Source: Bacteroidales bacterium | GTDB taxonomy: Bacteria > Bacteroidota > Bacteroidia > Bacteroidales > M50B96 | Reading direction: 5' to 3' | Assembly (NCBI GenBank): GCA_021740905.1 | Contig: JAIOYV010000039.1 | Location: forward strand, 1-60,800 | Length of the DNA: 60,800 nt | In this document: positions 57,001 through 60,800 of the stretch, piece by piece | How positions within the stretch are numbered: position 1 is the stretch's first letter | Layout of the letters: the number at the start of each line of letters is the position of its first letter | Position numbers and translations under genes: made by a program | Notes under the pieces: model-generated | Seen by the model: the letters and a program-made list of their open reading frames with translations, nothing else | Databases searched by the model: none | Told to the model about the DNA's origin: nothing

Positions 57001-58489
57001 TGGTAATATCGACAGAGTTAATTGTAATGGTTGGGACAGGAATATCCATCACAATAGAATCGCTTAGGATGCCGGATTCACCATAAGCATTTTTCAACTT
57101 GCAATATACCGTTTTAGTTTCGTTGCCACGCGACAAGGTGAAATCTGACCAATCGGCCATCAATTGCCATGACGCGCCAAAGAAATCGGAATTTTCAGAA
57201 ACCATAAAATGTGTTGGTTCACCCAAAGATGTTTGATTCAAATCGACAATTTCATCGGTTGTGGTTGCCGCCCCACCATCCAAGCTGAAGGTAGAAAGCG
57301 TAGGTACCAGAGCCCCCGGACGTTCGAGATTGAATACTATTGCTATCGCAACAATGACACCCTGAGTTTGATAGGCATTGACCAAAAGGCCTTCGCCAAC
57401 ATTTATTTCATAATCACCCAAATCTTCGCCCCATGTCACATCCTGGAACGAGATAGTAATTGTAGAAATTGGCCTAAAGAAAAGAATGAAGTTGACACCA
57501 TCGAAACCATTTGTGATTTCCTGTACGAAAATGTTTTGATTGCAATTGTAAAAATTAAACTTATCGAATTGCTTCACATCCATTTTAATTGTTTCAATGT
57601 CGCCAATCCCTGTAACCCCTGCACAATCGACATCGGTTTCGAGCGAATTGGCAGAACCCGTGACTTTCATCGAAGTATCAACAGCGAAATTAGAATCAGC
57701 ATCTTTTGTGAGGGCCGTGAAGGCCACCAAGTTTCCTTCTGCATTGAAAATTGGAACTACATTCGCCGAACCCGTAACCTTGTCTATTTTCGTTGCAAGT
57801 CCGGTTGTATAGATTTCAGTTGTCACCCGGGCATCGATCAAGGCTTTTAAAGCATATCCCTGGTTTGCTGACAGAGTTTGCCCTGCCTCCTGGGTTGTCA
57901 AGTTGTCAACTATGGTAGGGATTGTGATTGCATCAATCAAAGCTTTCAAAACATATCCCTGGTTTGCTGACAGAGTTTGCCCTGCCTCCTGTGTCGTTAG
58001 ATTATCGACAATACCCGGGATGGTAATTGCATCAATCAAACCTTTCAGCACATAGCCCTGATTTGCCGAAAGCGGTTTGTCCGTATCGGTCGATGTAAGG
58101 TTGTCTATTATATGACTTATCAAAATACGCAAATCATCGGCGGCCGCCTGGGCAGTCGATACAGGCTTATCAATGTCGCTTGTATTGTCAACATTCGCCA
58201 AACCCACATCTCCCTTATCAACCTGGTGCGGGTTGTCGGTATCGGTAAGGTGAGCAATGATTTCGGCTTTCTGCGAGGCCGTCAATATGCCTTTTTCGAC
58301 CGCAGTCACTCCATCGGCATCTATTTGATATTGCTTATTGAGGGTAAAATCAAAAATCCATTTTCCGGCATACCGAACAGTGGCCGGTACTGCGGCAATG
58401 TTTGCAAATTGTTTTCCCGTTCCAATCACACCACCCACCTCGAGCGATGCGTTAACAATAAATCTATTATCTGATAATGCTATCGACAT
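54080..58489 (-). CDS. Mosaic attachment protein: phage-fibre, SprB, LamG-like and SGNH domains
   Basis: The 1469-residue protein lacks a signal peptide. Residues about 76-115 carry the phage-fibre motif TDNPHQVDKGDVGLANVDNT. Three 33-residue repeats at about 125-220 carry DNLT and DKPLSANQGYVLK. Immunoglobulin-like segments follow. Two SprB repeats (about 578-655 and 656-730) have PPYTFNW and LTAGDYTVVITD, as in gliding adhesins. A LamG-like fold covers about 745-935. An SGNH hydrolase ends the chain (about 1285-1469), with GDSQTLGY, a GNSDA block and SDHVHMSEKG supplying serine, asparagine and Asp-His. It probably binds and deacylates a surface glycan during host attachment. Confidence 0.78.
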   Translation of the reverse strand: MSIALSDNRFIVNASLEVGGVIGTGKQFANIAAVPATVRYAGKWIFDFTLNKQYQIDADGVTAVEKGILTASQKAEIIAHLTDTDNPHQVDKGDVGLANVDNTSDIDKPVSTAQAAADDLRILISHIIDNLTSTDTDKPLSANQGYVLKGLIDAITIPGIVDNLTTQEAGQTLSANQGYVLKALIDAITIPTIVDNLTTQEAGQTLSANQGYALKALIDARVTTEIYTTGLATKIDKVTGSANVVPIFNAEGNLVAFTALTKDADSNFAVDTSMKVTGSANSLETDVDCAGVTGIGDIETIKMDVKQFDKFNFYNCNQNIFVQEITNGFDGVNFILFFRPISTITISFQDVTWGEDLGDYEINVGEGLLVNAYQTQGVIVAIAIVFNLERPGALVPTLSTFSLDGGAATTTDEIVDLNQTSLGEPTHFMVSENSDFFGASWQLMADWSDFTLSRGNETKTVYCKLKNAYGESGILSDSIVMDIPVPTITINSVDITSLPDIIINSTITGAIEMRVDTADYDGELTDSDWLLLDIVASNQAYEKTVSSGMFVAIRVYSYGNEYATYYFQFMEDIDITLTLSSYNGFGVSEYGASDGAATVVVNSGNGPFTFLWETSNGSGLVPTDQNQTGLTAGNYSCSVYDALGNFGTEFLTITSPSQMVVSADITDASTFGGSDGAIDLTPTGGVPPYTFNWDNTEETEDLTGLTAGDYTVVITDVNGAELEDTFTVGEPVNPDPPLEGLQGVRYESESVQNDMQVELNDQIGVAHDAQGGRCYDFDNNLITTPLDFSDITYLHWEVDFRKPTSAESCFVGQVVFSSQRIELIWFTNGKLYFHFAGGTGTESYVWLTDYDVWVNIKVIFDGAGATNADKVKFWLDGVPQSVVFLDDFPTAMGTLGSTLAFGADPYAGMSGLMANFKNFDSAGNLLNWYKCDEKEGTDCYDCVGLAHGTIDTVLAGFHTEITGLASWADTFGYTEDSVVSGRNIPIRVDATGEHLTLDIAGNTPTYLGPIGTNIEITSNPCIEGNGTSGIITFNFAGVADITSVTIRYYDGAAWQTVTDAVGSGSSITGLWRITGTQFDLLFDGTDYFASMVSELVCKDVGENEIIHSNFAETSGLVAYNRARATRDGDGVLTDVTHTVDDGAYPVALLKGFDRWQNINTLTDFVDIPYNVDETALLTQGGTLTDHLWYSNHPPIAGYVFHNKATSKMRAIYSSALAALDTGNQLIEAGGTPIELSFADLQDITINPLYLKYGGLKLQALAVYSETLSGANLTEANTWFDVKVPDKFVFAGDSQTLGYNNISGWDFPNMFVDRFNNKTTITVSANLGRETNYYSDDPSGLAALYDATKNRNIAVIMLGNSDASSTSPVYTAQNIYDNLKIIWAAMKASGFIVVVIPVLPCWNIITKAGDVNTLIMSDDTLYDLVVAPADYPELYSITANETDYYRSDHVHMSEKGNMFMTQILLSLIPE
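57853..58090 (-). repeat. 99-bp tandem repeat in the fibre gene
   Basis: The same 40 bases occur at 57853-57892 and 57952-57991, exactly 99 bases (33 codons) apart. A third, diverged unit starts at 58051, again 99 bases on. The identity at DNA level shows recent duplication. Confidence 0.8.
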
Positions 58490-58499
58490 ATAGTATTTT

Positions 58500-58928
58500 T
58501 TAAAATGAATTATAACCTAATCGTAAATTTTGCGGTGCATACAATGCACGCATATACATTCTGTAATCTCCACCGGCAATAGAAAATTTATCGCTCATAG
58601 TAAATATTGTAGTCAACAAACCCTTATCGCTTTCATCGTCTATATTTTGTTGATAATTGTACCCGTTTGCATCATCGACCGAAACGCAAACCCACATATA
58701 AAACAGATCGAAAGTTGCCAACAAAAAATGATCCTTCCATGCACATTCGAGCACATCTGGGAAATTTACATTGTTATCGGGACCAACAAACAAATCCATC
58801 TGATCGGGGTCGGTTGCACCTATTACAATGCTTTCAGTAAGTACCGAACCTTGGACCTGAGTACGATATCCCCAATAAATATTTCCGTAAGCCTCCTGAT
58901 TTGATCCTAAAAACATTCCTTTCAACAT
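58500..58928 (-). CDS. Hypothetical phage-type protein, paralogue of the upstream gene
   Basis: I recognise no family in this protein of about 142 residues. It is clearly related to the C-terminal part of the next gene upstream (58942-59700): both share YRxxxQGxVxxExIxxG, FYMW/YYMW, YxQNxDxxSDKG and a common end APQNLRLGYNSF versus APQNLRFGYTAF. I chose ATG at 58928 (MLKGMFLGSNQEAYG), just after the upstream stop; longer starts would overlap it. Probably a structural or spike protein of the element. Confidence 0.6.
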   Translation of the reverse strand: MLKGMFLGSNQEAYGNIYWGYRTQVQGSVLTESIVIGATDPDQMDLFVGPDNNVNFPDVLECAWKDHFLLATFDLFYMWVCVSVDDANGYNYQQNIDDESDKGLLTTIFTMSDKFSIAGGDYRMYMRALYAPQNLRLGYNSF

Positions 58929-58941
58929 ATCAATCAATTTT

Positions 58942-59700
58942 TTAAAAAGCCGTATAACCAAATCTAAGATTCTGTGGAGCATATTTTTCACGTATATATA
59001 ATCTGTAATTTTCGCCGTCAATAGTAAGCGATTGATAAGTACCACCTACGAGAATATCAACAATCGACCCCTTGTCGGATAGTTCGTCCATATTTTGCTG
59101 GTATAAAAATTGATTTGCATCCGCTTCGGAAATTGCAAACCACATGTAATACAAACCAAAAGGGTCGAGACCAAAACTACTTTCGTTTTTCCACGGCACA
59201 TCAACAATGGCAGGATAAGAGACATGGTTGGCCTCCGGGTCAAGCTCGACCTGTTGATTCGGGGCAACAACGCCCTTAATTATATTTTCATTGATAACAG
59301 GCCCCTGGCTATCGATACGGTAGCCCATATATAAGGTGTCCCATGTTTGCGGCTTTGGCAAGCTGTCGATGGTAGCATAAGCCGTTGCCGAATTGCCTTC
59401 TATATCGAGAACTACCAATTTGAATTTCACATCTACGATAATGTCGTTTTCGACAAAGTGATAGAGATAGGTTTGAGTTTCGCCCCCGCTTACCACATTT
59501 CCTGTTACATCGACCCATGCCCCAGAAATGTATCGATACAATATAATAGAAGCAATATCATACGTGTTTTTTGTGGCAATCAACGAAATATTTATATCCA
59601 AATCGGTTTGAAATGGAAGCGTGGTAGGATAGCCCGTGATATTGGCCAACGGCGAATAAACCTGCGCCGTAATAGTGGTATAGGATTTTAGGCGGATCAT
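58942..59700 (-). CDS. Hypothetical phage-type protein with Ig-like N-terminus
   Basis: This 252-residue protein has no recognised family. Residues about 1-115 look like an immunoglobulin-like beta sandwich (FKLVVLDIEGNSATAYATID), joined by a Pro-rich linker to a domain of about 125 residues shared with the next gene downstream. It has no signal peptide. The start overlaps the stop of the upstream gene in an ATGA junction. The shared domain next to a fibre gene suggests a role in the virion attachment apparatus. Confidence 0.62.
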   Translation of the reverse strand: MIRLKSYTTITAQVYSPLANITGYPTTLPFQTDLDINISLIATKNTYDIASIILYRYISGAWVDVTGNVVSGGETQTYLYHFVENDIIVDVKFKLVVLDIEGNSATAYATIDSLPKPQTWDTLYMGYRIDSQGPVINENIIKGVVAPNQQVELDPEANHVSYPAIVDVPWKNESSFGLDPFGLYYMWFAISEADANQFLYQQNMDELSDKGSIVDILVGGTYQSLTIDGENYRLYIREKYAPQNLRFGYTAF

Positions 59701-59957
59701 AAAATCTTTTCTTTTATAATGTTCACCCTTTTGTTTACCGATACGCCAGCAAACTTAAAATTCAATTTTGTTTTAATGCCTCCTTCCGCATCGCTTGTAA
59801 TTTCAATTTCGCGGCCCGACATAAGCGGATAATTGTTGTTTACCCAGCAGGTATCTTCGCCTGTGTTTTGAATTACGGCACTGATGCAATCCGTCAATAG
59901 ATAAAAATCTTTATCCTCGGTGATAGAAAATGGAAAATGCAATTGAGAATATTTCAT
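59697..59957 (-). CDS. Small hypothetical protein of the element
   Basis: I do not recognise this 86-residue protein. It looks beta-rich (FYLLTDCISAVIQNTGED, then VNNNYPLMSGREIEITSD) and has no membrane segment. The phrase about avoiding unmodified base lines is typical of small phage head or spike decoration proteins, but no motif supports this. ATGA overlaps link it to both neighbours, so it is translated with them. Confidence 0.55.
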   Translation of the reverse strand: MKYSQLHFPFSITEDKDFYLLTDCISAVIQNTGEDTCWVNNNYPLMSGREIEITSDAEGGIKTKLNFKFAGVSVNKRVNIIKEKIL

Positions 59958-60460
59958 AATAATTGATATGCGATGTTAAACAATGTTTCGTCCACGACCT
60001 CTTTGCCGTGCTCGATCCGCGACATGGAGAGGACTAATTTTTTCAGCGTTTCTTTGTTAGGTTCAAGTTTTTTTGTTTTTGAAATGCCCGTCATGTTCGA
60101 TACATTGTCGATATAGGACTTGGTTGGGTTTTCAAATTGCGGGGCGTATCGAGTAATTATTTTTTCAATTGTATTGTCGCCTCCATTGATGTAATTAATC
60201 AGGAGCTTTATCATGGCCCGGGTACCATATTCGGGTGTGGTAAATTGCTCAAACACACCGTCCTTGTTTTTCTCCACAGGTACTTTACCTACCCATGGGA
60301 AACTCGAAATTTTTAAGTTTCCGGGGTTGTTGTTTTTCATTGCAAAAGTTGCCCCCATTGCTTTACGGCCTACTGCCAGGATTGAAATGATAGTGCCGGC
60401 CGCTATTGTTATTTGTACCCATTTTTTCACGCCACAGCCTTTTGGTTGTTTTTGCCCCAT
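59954..60460 (-). CDS. Muralytic virion-type protein (P5-like lysozyme fold)
   Basis: This 168-residue protein has an N-terminal membrane helix (about 13-32) and a catalytic-looking domain with KNNNPGNLKISSFPWVG, FEQFTTPEYGTRAMIKLL and IITRYAPQFENPTKSYI. This NNPGN and APxxEN-T pattern is found in phage virion-associated proteins annotated as structural protein P5 or peptidoglycan-degrading enzymes. It likely helps DNA entry or cell lysis. The membrane anchor is unusual for a tail lysozyme. Confidence 0.72.
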   Translation of the reverse strand: MGQKQPKGCGVKKWVQITIAAGTIISILAVGRKAMGATFAMKNNNPGNLKISSFPWVGKVPVEKNKDGVFEQFTTPEYGTRAMIKLLINYINGGDNTIEKIITRYAPQFENPTKSYIDNVSNMTGISKTKKLEPNKETLKKLVLSMSRIEHGKEVVDETLFNIAYQLL

Positions 60461-60800
60461 GCCCCTATAATCCGTGGAAAGGCTACCAGGGCCACTACAC
60501 CAATTGCCAGGGGTTTCAATATTTTCATTGCGCCACCAAAAAAGCCATCTGTTTTTCCTTTGTTGAAAGCATCATCCAATTGCTTTTCCAAATCGGCCTT
60601 TACTTTCGTTTGAACTTCTGGAGGCAATGACTCTATCCATTTTTTTGTTTCGCCCAGAAGCTTGAGGTTTACCTGACTTTCGTCATATTTTGGTTTCACA
60701 ATAATATAAGCCGCTGCCGAAAGTGCCAATGTTACCCCTACCGTAATACCTATAATCGTTGCAGTTGTAAGTTCACCCAAACCCGATAGCTTGAGGTATG
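60427..60800 (-). CDS. Small membrane protein of the element (5' end outside window)
   Basis: The reading frame stays open to the window edge, so this gene is partial; the TTG at 60780 is probably internal. The visible part has two membrane helices (after STGLG, TIIGITVGVTLALSAAAYII; and near the end IGVVALVAFPRIIG) around a charged helix with LEKQLDDAFNKGKTDGFFGG. It overlaps the next gene by 34 bases. No family is recognised. Small two-helix proteins are common in membrane-containing phages, but this is only a hint. Confidence 0.55.
   Translation of the reverse strand, partial: YLKLSGLGELTTATIIGITVGVTLALSAAAYIIVKPKYDESQVNLKLLGETKKWIESLPPEVQTKVKADLEKQLDDAFNKGKTDGFFGGAMKILKPLAIGVVALVAFPRIIGAWGKNNQKAVA

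Larger units (their letters stand above)
51569..60800. mobile_element. Predicted prophage or phage-derived element at tRNA-Gln (right end outside window)
   Basis: The inferred left boundary lies in the T-loop of tRNA-Gln(CTG). An IntDOT-like integrase is transcribed away from the tRNA, and a compact minus-strand operon with phage-type structural and attachment genes converges on it. ATGA overlaps (59697-59700, 59954-59957) and absence of housekeeping genes fit phage DNA. No capsid, portal or terminase genes are seen within the window, so type and extent are unknown. Confidence 0.7.

Noticed and set aside
57209-57850. Plus-strand open frame of 213 codons
   Set aside because: It is a shadow of the adhesin gene; its composition is unlike a real protein and it contains no family motif.

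Overview
The window reads as a chromosomal segment of a Bacteroidota bacterium, most like the anaerobe-to-facultative, gliding or marine lineages. Three genes end in type IX secretion (T9SS) sorting domains. Promoters follow the Bacteroidota pattern TTTG-N~20-TAnnTTTG. Starts have little Shine-Dalgarno sequence. The tuf-secE-nusG-rplKAJL-rpoBC block is followed by a DUF3467 gene, as is usual in this phylum. No rRNA or CRISPR array and no intact insertion sequence was seen.

Layout. 1-2.5 kb: an AbiE type IV toxin-antitoxin pair with an operator array over its promoter, bracketed by two similar 22-bp repeats. 2.6-7.9 kb: a minus-strand cassette for an A2-type caa3 cytochrome oxidase (SCO assembly factor, subunits I, III, IV and II with fused cytochrome c, then heme O synthase). 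8.6-11.9 kb: polyprenyl-phosphate mannose synthase, dihydroorotase and a 2-hydroxyacid dehydrogenase. 12.1-27.2 kb: the information-processing core (rpsU, xerC-like recombinase, hpf, four tRNAs, tuf, tRNA-Trp, secE, nusG, L11, L1, L10, L7/L12, rpoB, rpoC, DUF3467). 27.4-30.8 kb: small exported proteins (MORN-type lipoprotein, leucine-rich repeat protein, thioredoxin-fold protein). 31.4-44.9 kb: T9SS cargo proteins, two of which share a glycan-binding-like module, mixed with cutC, a LiaF-like protein, an AI-2E family permease and a thioredoxin. 45.2-51.1 kb: a LacI-type regulator, DUF169 and DUF1697 proteins and a large DUF2723 glycosyltransferase-like membrane protein.

51.4-60.8 kb: the most unusual part. 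Two tRNA-Gln genes are followed by an IntDOT-like tyrosine integrase that lacks the first catalytic arginine, then by a tightly packed minus-strand operon that runs off the window. This operon encodes small membrane proteins, a muralytic virion-type protein, two paralogous proteins and a 1469-residue mosaic adhesin (phage-fibre repeats, SprB repeats, a LamG-like domain and an SGNH esterase). The second tRNA-Gln has a T-stem whose two strands do not match each other, as expected if an element recombined inside the T-loop. I infer a prophage or phage-derived integrative element whose far end lies outside the window.

Connections. The palindrome CAAACGTTTG occurs upstream of both genes that carry the shared glycan-binding-like module, and one copy lies between one of these genes and the divergent LacI-type regulator, which suggests a small regulon. 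Intergenic regions are rich in dispersed palindromes and inverted repeats. All family assignments come from reading motifs by eye; no database search was possible.
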